From NCBI GenBank assembly GCA_963974345.1, contig CAXBBW010000004.1, forward strand, positions 1 through 64,000: a stretch of 64,000 nucleotides of DNA, written 5' to 3'. Positions 9,252 through 18,679 of the stretch are shown in pieces (position 1 is the stretch's first letter; each line of letters begins with the position of its first letter). The position numbers and the translations under genes are program-made. Under the pieces are notes generated by a model. It saw only the letters and a program-made list of their open reading frames with translations, was not told the origin of the DNA and searched no databases. The DNA comes from RHLJ01 sp963974345 (GTDB taxonomy: Bacteria > Bacteroidota > Rhodothermia > Balneolales > Balneolaceae).

Positions 9252-11420
9252 CTAGAAAGTCAATTTAAACCCGCCATTTATCACAAAGCCATCAACCGGC
9301 GCATAGATATCACGGAAATCTGGGTTGTTTATACTGCCAGTATATATGGTATCAAATTTTGTTTGACGTGTATCCAGAAAGTTTTCAAAGTTCAGAAAAA
9401 TAGATAAGGTTTCGTTAAGCACTTTTTCAGTCATAAGCCCAGTAATCCAGTAAGATTTCCCCGAACTTCCATCGCTTAACTTTTGCGGACTAAAGTAATA
9501 GGCTTCCAATCCGATCCAGAACTCCCCGTGTTTTTCGTACATAAGAACATTGTTAAGGCGATGTTTTGCTACTAACGGTAATTCAGTTACACGATCATTA
9601 TAATGATTTAGCACATTCGCGTGTGTGTATCCGATAAAAAGTTTAAAATGATCATAACTCCATTTCATATTTACTTCAACACCTTTAGTATCTACAAAAC
9701 CAGTTGGTTGAATAAATTCAAATTGAGGTCCCGACCTAGTTAATACAAGTGGATTCTGAATTTGTGTATAGAATAATAGCACATTAGTTGATATGGAAAG
9801 TTCGTTGCTTAAAGCCAATTGGTAGTTTACATCAAAATTTCCTCCAAAAGATCGCTCTGCATTAAAGTTGTTCGGATTTATTGGTTGAATTTTTTGAAAC
9901 TGAAGGCGCTCTGTATCTTCAGTAAAGGCAGTTGGCGATTTATAACCAAGACCGCCACCCAACCTAAAAGTTAATTCTGTAGAAGGTTCATATAAAACGG
10001 AAACTCTGGGCAGGGCAAAAGCGCCATATTCATTGTGGTAATCTAGCCGAAATCCAGTTTCTAAAGTCCACAGGGGTTGAATATTCCATATATTTTGTAC
10101 GAAAACCCCTACTACAGATTCTAAAAACCCTAAATCATTATCTCCTTCATTTTGAACGAAAGAATCCGTCCAAAGATTAAGTCCAGCAATCCATTCGGTG
10201 CTTTCTTCTAACAGGGTTATACTTGCCTCACTAAAAGAAGAAGTTTGATTTCCAGAAAATAGATAATCGGGTATTTCAACAGAACGATCATAAAAGTTGA
10301 GACTATTTTTTAAAGTGAGTGAAGTCTTTTCATGGAATTGATGAGTTAGCTGAAATTGAGTTGAAACTCGTTCAGTCTGGTTTTTTTCAAAGTATGGATC
10401 ATCTATCTCTCTACCTTCAATAAAATCTATATTTCCACCAAGTCTATCTTCTAAAATTAAATTTAAACCCACATTAATCGTTGTTTCGTTAGATAAATAA
10501 ACAAACACTTTTGGGTTAAAAGTAAAACGTTCAAACTCTGGAATAGCAGTTAGACCAATTCCAGAGGGATCATAAGCAACCCCATTATTATATGAAGTAA
10601 AAATAGTTGTTCCGATTTTTTTATTTTTAACAGAGTAAAATCCACTAACATCCAACCCAAAAGCAGAAGTAGCATTTGCCATAAAACTCAATTCGGGATC
10701 ATCAATGGGTGATTTAGATATCAAGTTGACTAATCCCGCAATTGCGCCACCGCCGTATAATGTAGAAGAAGCGCCTTTGATTACTTCCACCTGTTTTAAA
10801 TCCAAGGGGGTAATTTGCATGAGGCTCAATCCGCCAGAAAAACCAGAGTATAACGGGAGGCCATCTCTAAGTAACTGAGTATATTTTCCATCCAATCCCT
10901 GAATACGAATACTTGAATTATAACTGGTAGCAGAAGTTTGTTGAGTCTGGATTCCCGTACTTTCATTTAATAACATTCTGATATCGCCCGGCTTCATATT
11001 TCCCTTTTCAGAAAGTTCCTCTCCAGCAATAAATTCTACTCGAGTAGGAATGTCTTGAATAGTTCTGCTGCTTCTAGTTGAGCTTACGGTTATTTCCTCC
11101 ATTTCTTCGTGATCTGGATGAAGCTCAAAAAAAGTGTTTTGTTGAGTTTCAACTAGTGGAAAAGCTCTTGAAATAGTCATGGTTTCATACCCCAAATAGC
11201 GAATTTCTATAGTATAAGTACCATCAGGTATGTTAGTGATAATAATCTCCCCAGAAGCGTTAGTGGTATTTCCAATATTAAGCGTTGGAAAGAAAACGGT
11301 TACTCCGATAAGTGGGGTCTTTTCCTCATGATCGATAATAGTTGCAATAAAAGAATTTTGAGCTAGTAATGATTGTGTGAGTAAAAGAGTTAGAAGGCTT
11401 AGTATGCTTTTAATTTGCAT
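9252..11420 (-). CDS. TonB-dependent outer-membrane receptor
   Basis: About 722 residues. A signal peptide ends at LLAQ, followed by a carboxypeptidase-regulatory-like beta domain (about 24-98), a TonB-box-like EEITVSS, a plug domain (about 115-238, with IRIQGLDGKYTQLLRDGLPLYSG and the VEVIKGASSTLYGGGAIAGLVN signature) and a 22-stranded barrel ending in an aromatic residue (GGFKLTF). It imports a ligand using TonB energy. The plug most resembles siderophore, vitamin or metal receptors rather than SusC, and no SusD partner is present. I place the start at ATG 11420; the open frame extends two codons further to a TTG. An ECF sigma factor is encoded divergently 208 bp away, but this receptor has no N-terminal signalling (STN) domain. 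Confidence 0.93.
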   Translation of the reverse strand: MQIKSILSLLTLLLTQSLLAQNSFIATIIDHEEKTPLIGVTVFFPTLNIGNTTNASGEIIITNIPDGTYTIEIRYLGYETMTISRAFPLVETQQNTFFELHPDHEEMEEITVSSTRSSRTIQDIPTRVEFIAGEELSEKGNMKPGDIRMLLNESTGIQTQQTSATSYNSSIRIQGLDGKYTQLLRDGLPLYSGFSGGLSLMQITPLDLKQVEVIKGASSTLYGGGAIAGLVNLISKSPIDDPELSFMANATSAFGLDVSGFYSVKNKKIGTTIFTSYNNGVAYDPSGIGLTAIPEFERFTFNPKVFVYLSNETTINVGLNLILEDRLGGNIDFIEGREIDDPYFEKNQTERVSTQFQLTHQFHEKTSLTLKNSLNFYDRSVEIPDYLFSGNQTSSFSEASITLLEESTEWIAGLNLWTDSFVQNEGDNDLGFLESVVGVFVQNIWNIQPLWTLETGFRLDYHNEYGAFALPRVSVLYEPSTELTFRLGGGLGYKSPTAFTEDTERLQFQKIQPINPNNFNAERSFGGNFDVNYQLALSNELSISTNVLLFYTQIQNPLVLTRSGPQFEFIQPTGFVDTKGVEVNMKWSYDHFKLFIGYTHANVLNHYNDRVTELPLVAKHRLNNVLMYEKHGEFWIGLEAYYFSPQKLSDGSSGKSYWITGLMTEKVLNETLSIFLNFENFLDTRQTKFDTIYTGSINNPDFRDIYAPVDGFVINGGFKLTF

Positions 11421-11628
11421 GTTCAATTTTTAGAAAGTACAGTGTATTTAGTGAAAGAACTTGACTAGGGTTTATTCATATAGATGAGTAAACCCGAAAA
11501 AGGATTCAAAAATAAATAAATAAATAGAGAGAAGAGTTTAGAAAACTTATTAAATGTACTGCGACTTTCACATGCTTTTCTACGTCATATAGTTGTTAGC
11601 GCGCAAACATGAATTCCAATAGAACGAT

Positions 11629-12240
11629 TTGTTGTCGAAAAATGAATTTACTGACTTATTGAAACCCCATTATAGTGATGCGGTCAATTACTGCCGAGCA
11701 TTATGTTCGGGCTCATCTAAAGTGGAAGCTGAAGATGTGATACAGCAGGCCTTGTTAAAAGCTCTTGAGAATATTAGTTCTCTCAGAGATGAAAGCAAGT
11801 TCAGGAGTTGGTTCTTTCAGATTTTGACACGATGTTTTTACGATGCCGTTCGGAAACCGTTTTGGAGCAAGTTTGTGTCGCTTAATTCTGAGGAAGGAAA
11901 GCATGCATTTCAAGTATTTGAAGATGATTATTTTGAATCGAATCAAATATTAATTGGTGCGCTATCCAGAATTGGAAAAAAAGAACGCGCAGCACTCTTA
12001 CTTTTTGAAATAGGTGGATTCTCAATTAGAGAGATCACTAAAATCCAAAAAGAAGGGAGCGAATCAACGGTTAAATCGAGGTTAAGTCGTACAAGAAAAA
12101 AGCTAGAGGAATTCATGGTATCGCTTGAAAAGGAAGCCGATACAAGTCGGAAATCTATTAAGCAAGCACCTCAACGAATAACCAAAGACATCTACCATGA
12201 AACCAACAAAGTTATCAACGAAATCAAATCCATTGGGTGA
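11629..12240 (+). CDS. ECF-type RNA polymerase sigma factor
   Basis: A 203-residue sigma-70 family factor. Region 2 spans about 10-75, with AEDVIQQALLKALENISSLRDESKFRSWFFQILTRCFYDAVRK. Region 4 spans about 105-165, with KKERAALLLFEIGGFSIREITKIQ as the HTH and STVKSRLSRTRKKLEE. It uses a TTG start. An in-frame TAG at 11620 blocks extension upstream and no in-frame ATG precedes the conserved domain; the alternative is TTG 11632. A 35-residue basic tail follows region 4. The next gene, probably its anti-sigma factor, begins 4 bp after its stop. Target promoters cannot be read from the window. Confidence 0.9.
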   Translation: MLSKNEFTDLLKPHYSDAVNYCRALCSGSSKVEAEDVIQQALLKALENISSLRDESKFRSWFFQILTRCFYDAVRKPFWSKFVSLNSEEGKHAFQVFEDDYFESNQILIGALSRIGKKERAALLLFEIGGFSIREITKIQKEGSESTVKSRLSRTRKKLEEFMVSLEKEADTSRKSIKQAPQRITKDIYHETNKVINEIKSIG

Positions 12241-12244
12241 TAGT

Positions 12245-13063
12245 ATGAACCTGCCGGAAGCGTTCAATCAACTTAAAAAAGAAGAACATGAAGTATCTTT
12301 CGAGAACTTGGGTGAATGGTTAGATCAAAACCATAAAAAACCAAAGACCATGAAGAACATCTATAAAATTGCCGCATCATTCGTTCTAGCAACGATGATT
12401 TTAATTGCTTGTACCGTACCCGTTCAGCAAGAAGAAGAAATCGGATATATGATTAAAGGAATGGCTTCCCCTGATGCCATGAATCTAAAGTTCAAATTTG
12501 CCACCATCCCAGAACTTGACCCTTCTCAAATAAGCGTGCATAGAGTACTACACGAAGAGGTAGGAAAAGATAATGCTCAAGAGTTCACTGAAGTAGTTAT
12601 GGTATTGCCAGAGGCTAATTATAAAGTTGCCGAAGCCAAGAAAGCAGCTTTATCGGGAGTTTTTGAATTCCGATCCATAGAGATTTTTCCAATCGAAGAA
12701 ACTGTTAAACGTACTTTAATTGAGTCGGCTCTTCATAAACTGGAATTTAAAGTGAATGATAAAATATCAGACGCCAAAGTAGCAGCACGTATCAATACCT
12801 TTTTACATGAGAACAGCAATGCCAAAGGTAATGCTCAAGTAAAAGTAGGAGCTGATGGTATTAAGTATGTAGAAATTGAAGTTGGGTTCGACGAGAATTC
12901 AGCAATAGGTACAAAACGATCGATAGAGAGATTGGTTAATGAGTTAACTCCAGACGGTCATAAAATCAAACATGAGAATATGACTGAAGAAGAAGTCCTA
13001 GAACTGAAGAAAAGAGAACTTCAGAAATGGAATGAATTAAAAGAGAAGCAAATGAACAATTAA
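12245..13063 (+). CDS. Putative anti-sigma factor or envelope lipoprotein partner of the ECF sigma factor
   Basis: A 272-residue protein with no family I recognise. From ATG 12245 it has a polar segment of about 35 residues, one hydrophobic segment (IYKIAASFVLATMILIAC) and a long soluble domain rich in Lys/Glu and beta-type segments, including VKVGADGIKYVEIEVGF. Two readings exist. As a single-pass protein, the N-terminal segment would bind the sigma factor inside the cell and the rest would sense outside. If it starts at ATG 12350, MKNIYK...LIAC is a good lipoprotein signal. The TGATAG-TATG junction with the sigma gene indicates translational coupling. An upstream in-frame ATG at 12197 overlaps the sigma gene and is less likely. 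Confidence 0.6.
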   Translation: MNLPEAFNQLKKEEHEVSFENLGEWLDQNHKKPKTMKNIYKIAASFVLATMILIACTVPVQQEEEIGYMIKGMASPDAMNLKFKFATIPELDPSQISVHRVLHEEVGKDNAQEFTEVVMVLPEANYKVAEAKKAALSGVFEFRSIEIFPIEETVKRTLIESALHKLEFKVNDKISDAKVAARINTFLHENSNAKGNAQVKVGADGIKYVEIEVGFDENSAIGTKRSIERLVNELTPDGHKIKHENMTEEEVLELKKRELQKWNELKEKQMNN

Positions 13064-13066
13064 AGT

Positions 13067-13921
13067 CTAAAACCGAACCAAATTCCCCAGCTCTAATTCT
13101 TTACCAGTAGAGCTGGTTAAACCAAGTGTTGTGCTTTCAAAGTGATTCGGGAAACCGCGGACTTTTGAAAGCATTTTTTTTAGATTATTTAAAGGAAGTT
13201 GTGGAGAATAGGTATTCAGGATAAAAAAGCGATCGAGTGGATCTAGTATCTTCTGTGTATTCTCAATTAAATCTGGTAGATCTTGGTTCAATTTCCATGG
13301 TTTGCCCTTAGGGGCTAAACCAAAAATAGGTGGATCCATAATAATGCCGTGATATTGATCCCCTCGCCGAACAGACTTTTCTACAAATTTACGAGCATCT
13401 TCTACAATCCAACGAATGGTATCAATGCTATTTAAATCAGCATTTTGGCGAGCCCAAGTTACCACGCTTTTTGAGGAATCAACGTGGGTGACTTCTGCTC
13501 CCGATAAATTAGCAGCAAGTGAAGCACCCCCTGTATAAGCGAATAGGTTTAGGATTTTCGGAGTAATTCCTTTGTTAGAAAACTCCTTACATCGTTGGCT
13601 AATAAACTCCCAATTGTCCGCTTGCTCGGGGAAAACGCCAAGGTGTTTAAAAGTACCCTGACTTAATTTGAATGTAATAGGTTGAACAGAAAAGGGATAC
13701 TTAATTTCAAAATCTTCAATTTTTTTATTCCAACTTCCTTTTTGATTTTTATTCTCAGTAAAGTGTAGGTGAGCCTTTTTCCATTCATCTTTAGAGAGAG
13801 CAGACGATGAAGTAGCTGAAGGTTCTGGTCGATCTGTTCTTGTATCACCAAATCGCTCGAGTTTGCGACCATTTCCAAAGTCGATAAGTTCGTATTCTTT
13901 CCAAGTTGTAGGATATTTCAT
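13067..13921 (-). CDS. Class I SAM-dependent methyltransferase (RlmI/RlmK-like)
   Basis: A 284-residue methyltransferase. The SAM-binding motif I is ILNLFAYTGGASLAANLSGAEVTHVDSSK in mid-protein, and the motif IV catalytic DPP is in GIIMDPPIFG. This arrangement matches 23S rRNA m5C/m2G methyltransferases of the RlmI/RlmK group, although the N-terminal PUA domain of RlmI is missing. The N-terminal part (about 1-100) instead has a beta-rich segment (WNKKIEDFEIKYPFSVQPITFKLSQGTFKHLGVFPEQ), typical of the short SAM-dependent methyltransferase family in Bacteroidota. It converges with the putative anti-sigma gene with only 3 bp between the stops. Confidence 0.85.
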   Translation of the reverse strand: MKYPTTWKEYELIDFGNGRKLERFGDTRTDRPEPSATSSSALSKDEWKKAHLHFTENKNQKGSWNKKIEDFEIKYPFSVQPITFKLSQGTFKHLGVFPEQADNWEFISQRCKEFSNKGITPKILNLFAYTGGASLAANLSGAEVTHVDSSKSVVTWARQNADLNSIDTIRWIVEDARKFVEKSVRRGDQYHGIIMDPPIFGLAPKGKPWKLNQDLPDLIENTQKILDPLDRFFILNTYSPQLPLNNLKKMLSKVRGFPNHFESTTLGLTSSTGKELELGNLVRF

Positions 13922-13957
13922 ATAGAAAGATAAGTTGAGTGATTGGAAATTCTAAGG

Positions 13958-14425
13958 TTAATTATCTTGAAAGGGATTCCTTGAGCTAAAATCGACGGGC
14001 ACATAAAGCCAAATACTATCTACTAAGAAATCACGAATAATAAACTCATTTGCATCAACATGATCTACTCTGGCTAAATACTGAAATCTATATTTTTTGG
14101 AAGTATCTGCTCTTAAGGCAGTCATTATAACTGGATTCAATCCATAAAATATATTTCCAAACGATTCTGCTTGGCTGTAATGATCGTATGGATCAAGCTC
14201 ATCTGTTATAACTAACGAGTCAGGAAGGATTCGATCAATTTCATCAAATGTTTGTTGAAGCGCAGAAACCGACATATTTGCTTCCCCAGGCATAAGCGAA
14301 AAATCACTTTCATCGGTAACCATCATAAATATTACTGCTGAAACAAAAACTAAAAGGAATCCGCCAAGACAACCCCCACAGCCACTACCAGATTTTTTTG
14401 AAGAACTACTATCTTTTTCAGTCAT
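13958..14425 (-). CDS. Small membrane protein with Gly/Cys-rich N-terminus
   Basis: A 155-residue protein I do not recognise. Residues 1-16 are a Ser/Lys-rich polar head, followed by GSGCGGCLGG and a TM helix of about 17 residues (FLLVFVSAVIFMMV). The remaining 110 residues are soluble and acidic and probably lie outside the membrane. GCGGCLGG could be a lipid-modified or metal-binding stretch, but no family signature supports either. It lies between the methyltransferase and another uncharacterised gene, all on the minus strand. Confidence 0.6.
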   Translation of the reverse strand: MTEKDSSSSKKSGSGCGGCLGGFLLVFVSAVIFMMVTDESDFSLMPGEANMSVSALQQTFDEIDRILPDSLVITDELDPYDHYSQAESFGNIFYGLNPVIMTALRADTSKKYRFQYLARVDHVDANEFIIRDFLVDSIWLYVPVDFSSRNPFQDN

Positions 14426-14500
14426 TATTTAGCTTTATTAAAGTTCAAACAAGAGTTCTTAATATAAAAAAGATCAAGAAATAGCTTATAAGGAGAATAT

Positions 14501-14953
14501 TCAAGTTGATAACCCTCTAAGTGCCTGTGCGGTTCCAGCATTTAGTTGCCAGTCGAAATCTGAAACCCCATTAAAATTAGCACCTATAATAGCCCTTATT
14601 TTAGGTGCTACTTCTCCAGTTTGTTTATATAAATCTAAGGAAAAAGAATCAGAGGCGTTTAAGCCAAAGGCGGTGCTCCAAACTAAGAAGTCGTCACAGT
14701 CTTCGTATTCCTCAATTGAAAAAAGAATAAGTTGAAGTAGGAGAGCTGTATTTCCAAGCGATGCATCATTATATTCATCGTCAACTGGAATTATGCAAGA
14801 GTATTCGTGACAGATGAACTCAATTTCCCGAAATGAAATAGAGTCCAGTTTTTTGGTTAGAGGAAGAGCTACTAGCTCGATTTTCTTGCTTTCTAAAAGC
14901 GAATACAAAGCTTCTGCATCTGGGTAAGTAGCTCGGATTTCGTTTTCAGTCAT
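14501..14953 (-). CDS. Hypothetical cytosolic acidic protein
   Basis: A 150-residue, acidic, mainly helical protein without signal peptide or TM segments. I recognise no family. It contains FICHEYSCIIPVDDEYNDASLGN and a Phe/Asp-rich C-terminal half. It is 6 bp downstream of the M20 amidohydrolase gene on the same strand, so the two are probably co-transcribed. No catalytic motif stands out. That it is a real gene is supported by its operon position and by the absence of a better frame. Confidence 0.55.
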   Translation of the reverse strand: MTENEIRATYPDAEALYSLLESKKIELVALPLTKKLDSISFREIEFICHEYSCIIPVDDEYNDASLGNTALLLQLILFSIEEYEDCDDFLVWSTAFGLNASDSFSLDLYKQTGEVAPKIRAIIGANFNGVSDFDWQLNAGTAQALRGLST

Positions 14954-14959
14954 TATTTA

Positions 14960-16258
14960 TTACATGTCTGAGGCTTTATCAAAATAATCGACTACAAGAT
15001 TCGCCATTGTTCTAACCCCAAGTTTCAAACCATCTTCAGATACATAAAAGTCAGGTGTATGATGCCCCCAAGCAGTTCCTCCTTCCGGCAATCCTCCAAG
15101 GAAGAAGTATAAACCAGGAACCTCTTCTTGAAAAAAGGAAAAATCTTCAGCACCAGTAATAGCATTTATGTATTCAACATTTTCTTTCCCGGCGCTTTGT
15201 TCCAGTGTTGGGAGCATCATTGCCGTAAGTTCAGGGTCGTTGTAGGTAATTGGGTATCCTTCATTTATGGTGAGTATTGCTTCTGCTCCGTTACTTTCTG
15301 CGGTATTGGTTACAATGGTTTCAAGTCGCTCAAAAAGAGTTGCTCGCATGTCTGCGTCAAGTGTTCGAATAGTTCCTTCCATATATACTTCTTCAGGAAT
15401 AATATTATTTCTTACTCCTCCACGAATAATCCCAACAGTTACAACAGCAGCTTGAGTTGTTAGAGGAAGACTACGACTAACAATAGTTTGAATATTATTG
15501 ATAATTTGAGCAGAAGTTACAATAGGATCGATACCTGTCCAAGGAGCCGAGCCATGTGCTTGCTTCCCTTTCACTTGAATAGAATAACTATTAACGGCGG
15601 CCATAATCCCTTCGGAACGATATTCTAGCACACCTACAGGAGTATCATCAGAAATATGAAGTCCAAAAATAGCATCAACATCTGGGTTTTTAAGAACTCC
15701 TTCTTTAACCATTAACTTTGCACCGCCTTCTTCACCTGAAGGTGCACCCTCTTCAGCAGGTTGAAAGATGAATTTTACAGTTCCTTCAAGATCTGTTTTC
15801 ATCTCTGTTAATATCTGAGCTACACCCATTAAAATGGCTACGTGTGTATCATGACCACAGGCATGCATTACACCAACCTCATTTCCCCGATATTCTCCCA
15901 TTACTGTTGATTTAAAAGGAACATCTGTTCGTTCAATTACTGGTAGTGCATCCATATCTGCTCTTAGAGCAACAACAGGGCCTGGTTTTCCGCCTTTTAA
16001 AATGGCCACAACTCCTGTGTGGGCGACTTCAGTTTGAACTTCGAGCCCTAAAGATTCAAGATGTGAAGCTACTTTTTTGGCAGTATTGAATTCACGATTG
16101 GATAATTCTGGGTTTTCATGGAAATACCTGCGCCATTCAATGACCTGATCTTCTAAAGCATCAGCTCTACTATTAATAATATCCTTAAGATTGGATGTTT
16201 GAGAATAGGTAGAAATTGAGAGAAGAGATACAAGAGATAGAAGGACTAGCTTTTTCAT
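14960..16258 (-). CDS. M20-family metallo-amidohydrolase, secreted
   Basis: A 432-residue zinc/manganese hydrolase of the M20D (hippurate hydrolase/N-acyl-amino-acid amidohydrolase) family. A signal peptide (about 1-19, ending TYSQ) puts it in the periplasm. Metal ligands are visible: C134 and H136 in MHACGHDTHVA, E169/E170 in FQPAEE, H201 in GLHIS, and a C-terminal His in AWGHHTPDF. The dimerisation lid domain is about residues 215-325 (KGKQAHGSAPWTGIDPI). It would release amino acids from N-acyl or short peptide conjugates. The preferred substrate is unknown. Confidence 0.92.
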   Translation of the reverse strand: MKKLVLLSLVSLLSISTYSQTSNLKDIINSRADALEDQVIEWRRYFHENPELSNREFNTAKKVASHLESLGLEVQTEVAHTGVVAILKGGKPGPVVALRADMDALPVIERTDVPFKSTVMGEYRGNEVGVMHACGHDTHVAILMGVAQILTEMKTDLEGTVKFIFQPAEEGAPSGEEGGAKLMVKEGVLKNPDVDAIFGLHISDDTPVGVLEYRSEGIMAAVNSYSIQVKGKQAHGSAPWTGIDPIVTSAQIINNIQTIVSRSLPLTTQAAVVTVGIIRGGVRNNIIPEEVYMEGTIRTLDADMRATLFERLETIVTNTAESNGAEAILTINEGYPITYNDPELTAMMLPTLEQSAGKENVEYINAITGAEDFSFFQEEVPGLYFFLGGLPEGGTAWGHHTPDFYVSEDGLKLGVRTMANLVVDYFDKASDM

Positions 16259-16325
16259 GAAATTATGTTAGTTGAATCGATTGGTAGAGATAAAGAAAAT
16301 TGACCTAACAAAAAATATAATTTTC

Positions 16326-17204
16326 TTATAGAGCAATGTTAATAGAATACGTTTTCCATTCCGATTGATGTGGCTCCAGTGTTAGAAGTCCCTCTTTAGT
16401 TTCAATATTTTGATTCGAATTCGCAGAATCTGTAATACCCAACCAGGGTTCGATGCAAACAAATGGTGCGTTCGGTTTTGCCCAAATTCCTAGGTAATCG
16501 AAGTCATTAATATGTACGGAGAGTACCTCTCCAGATTTTCTACTCTTTAAGCTTACTTTTCTAGAGCTTAAATTTTTGAAGATCAGAGCGTCGTTGTTAA
16601 ACAGATTTTTATGAAGAGGAAGTTCACGCGTATTTTCAAGTATTGGCTTTGTTTCGCCAGTTGTGAGACCTTTCGAATCTAATAACCAAGTGTGATCAGT
16701 TTCAGGTTCTTCAAACGCTAAGAAGTAATCTTCATAAGATTCTCCTTCATGAAAGGGACAATTAAAAGCGGGATGACCACCAACCGAATATAACATGGTA
16801 TTTTCACCATGATTAGTAATAAAATGAGTTACCTGAATGGTACTTCCAATTATGGAATAACTGACTTCCAGCTCAAATTTAAAGGGATAGATTTTTAAAG
16901 ATTCTTCATCCCATTTTAATCTGAATTTTAAGGTGTCTTCAGTTTGTTCGATCAATCGAACTTTGTTCGAATGCCGAACCAATCCGTGTTTCGGGATTTT
17001 ATACTCCTCACTATTATAAAAAGTCGATCCATTCTTTAAAGCCCCAATAATTGGAAACAAAACCGGCGCATGACTTCCCCAAATCTCAGGATCAGCCTGC
17101 CACATATATTCTTTTCCAGAGGCTTTAGACTTGATGGAGCAAAGCTCAATTCCAGTTTCGGTGACTTCTATTGAAAGGGTGGGAGTGTCTAAATAATAAT
17201 TCAT
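16326..17204 (-). CDS. Aldose 1-epimerase-like (LacX/galactose mutarotase family) protein
   Basis: About 292 residues of the aldose-1-epimerase superfamily beta-sandwich. Typical features are the early HAPVLFPIIGALKNG, KHGLVRHSNKV (catalytic-type His region), the central VGGHPAFNCPF (second His), and a late FVCIEPWLGITDSANS with the general-base Glu. This matches the LacX-like subgroup. The expected role is interconversion of alpha and beta anomers of a hexose or hexose phosphate in the cytosol. The open frame begins with a TTG at 17210, but ATG 17204 (MNYYLDTPTLSIEV) is the better start. It has no signal peptide. Confidence 0.88.
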   Translation of the reverse strand: MNYYLDTPTLSIEVTETGIELCSIKSKASGKEYMWQADPEIWGSHAPVLFPIIGALKNGSTFYNSEEYKIPKHGLVRHSNKVRLIEQTEDTLKFRLKWDEESLKIYPFKFELEVSYSIIGSTIQVTHFITNHGENTMLYSVGGHPAFNCPFHEGESYEDYFLAFEEPETDHTWLLDSKGLTTGETKPILENTRELPLHKNLFNNDALIFKNLSSRKVSLKSRKSGEVLSVHINDFDYLGIWAKPNAPFVCIEPWLGITDSANSNQNIETKEGLLTLEPHQSEWKTYSINIAL

Positions 17205-17217
17205 CCCCAATAATAAA

Positions 17218-17250
17218 AAACCCTCACCAACTTTGTGCTAGTAAGGGTTT
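17218..17250 (-). terminator. Rho-independent terminator after the M16 protease operon
   Basis: On the minus strand AAACCCTTAC (17250-17241) pairs with GTGAGGGTTT (17227-17218) with one G-U pair. A T-run follows immediately. It lies just after the stop of the M16 protease gene ending at 17273. Confidence 0.8.
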
Positions 17251-17272
17251 AAATTTTTAAAAGAAGCAGAGA

Positions 17273-18679
17273 CTAAAAGCCTTCGTCTAAAATCTCTTTG
17301 TTAGATACGGTTCCATACTTCGCTGCAATATCTTTTATTGCTTCAGCTTTACCAATTAGTACAAACTGTAAGTTTTCTTTTGGGAAATATTTCTCGATTA
17401 ACATTTTTGCTTTTGCAACATCAAGCTGATCTACATTCTTTTGAAAGGTATTTATGAATGATTCATCAAACTCATAGATATACATGGAGATTAACAATTG
17501 AGCCAAGCTTCCAGTGGTTTCATAATCGGGAGGGAATCCTCCTTTTACATAATTCTTAGCAGATTCGAGAGTTTCCTTATTTATCCCAGTAGTATGTAAA
17601 CTGTCATATACAGCAAGCGCCAAATCAATAGCGGGTTCGGTGGTTTCGTTTGCGGTAAAGGTAGAAATTTGAAAAGTGCCTGAATACCGTTGGTTTACAA
17701 ATCGACTTCTAGCTCCATATGTTAGCCCCGAATTAATTCGAAGAGCATCATTTAGCCAAGAAGTGAAACGACCGCCTAATACCGTATTCAACACTGTCAA
17801 TGCTACATAATCAGGATTGCTTCTTGGAACGCCTTTTCCACCAATATAGAAGGTCGTCTCTGTTGCATTATCTTTATTTACCAATAAAACTCGAGGAGAA
17901 TTAAATCCAAACTTAGGAGTATTTAGCGTTGGGGTTTTAGCTGAAGAAGATGTTTGCCATCCTTTAAAGGCATTTTCGATAGTGGATTTCATTTCTTTAG
18001 TTTCAAAGTCACCAACTACTACAATCGCCGTTTTATCTGTTCGGTACATTGATTCGTAGAATGCTACTACTTCTTCGCGACCAATACTTTCAAGTCCACT
18101 TTTAGTGCCATTTACAGGGTTTGAGTATGGGTGATCTCCATACAGAAAACCGTTAAAGTAATCGGAGATCACAGATCCTGGACTTTCTTTGCTTTGAGCA
18201 AGTCCGAGAATGGCTCGTTGCTTTGCATTTTCAAGTTCTTCTTCATCAAATTTTGGTGATGTAATTAGTTCTTGGATGATATTTAACATTACATCCGTAT
18301 CCTTTGAGGCAAACCTAGAAACAAGTGCAGCATATTCTTTTCCCGCAAGGGTGAATATACTTGCCCCAAGATAATCGACCTGTTCTTCAATTTCGGATTT
18401 TGTGTAATTCTCAGTCCCAAAAAGAAGAGCACTGGCGGTCATGTTAGCAAGCCCAGGGCTAGAGCCATCATTAATTGCAGCAGCTTCAGAAAAAGCTACA
18501 GAGACACTTATTACTGGAACTTCATGCTGTTCCATTAAATAAACCGTTACTCCATTTTCGAGGGTAAACTTCTCGTATTCGGGAAGGGTAAATGAATCTT
18601 GAGCGCTAACTGAAGAAGAATGTATTAATGCTGAAACGGCAAAAATTAACAAAGTGGATATTTTAATAGATGTCTTCAT
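17273..18679 (-). CDS. M16 peptidase-like subunit, catalytically inactive
   Basis: A 468-residue M16 (pitrilysin/processing peptidase) family protein with signal peptide (about 1-26, SVSAQ). Where an active enzyme has HxxEH, this one has LANMTASALLFGTENYTKSE, so the zinc site is lost. The second domain keeps the R/Y region (LRINSGLTYGARSRF) used for substrate binding. Inactive M16 subunits usually pair with an active partner, and the gene encoding that partner is directly upstream, overlapping by one base (TAATG). The pair should form a periplasmic clamshell peptidase. A terminator follows at 17218-17250. Confidence 0.9.
   Translation of the reverse strand: MKTSIKISTLLIFAVSALIHSSSVSAQDSFTLPEYEKFTLENGVTVYLMEQHEVPVISVSVAFSEAAAINDGSSPGLANMTASALLFGTENYTKSEIEEQVDYLGASIFTLAGKEYAALVSRFASKDTDVMLNIIQELITSPKFDEEELENAKQRAILGLAQSKESPGSVISDYFNGFLYGDHPYSNPVNGTKSGLESIGREEVVAFYESMYRTDKTAIVVVGDFETKEMKSTIENAFKGWQTSSSAKTPTLNTPKFGFNSPRVLLVNKDNATETTFYIGGKGVPRSNPDYVALTVLNTVLGGRFTSWLNDALRINSGLTYGARSRFVNQRYSGTFQISTFTANETTEPAIDLALAVYDSLHTTGINKETLESAKNYVKGGFPPDYETTGSLAQLLISMYIYEFDESFINTFQKNVDQLDVAKAKMLIEKYFPKENLQFVLIGKAEAIKDIAAKYGTVSNKEILDEGF

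Noticed and set aside
15128..15463. A 111-codon plus-strand frame inside the M20 amidohydrolase gene
   Set aside because: It is antisense to a well-supported enzyme gene, and its composition is of shadow type without domain.
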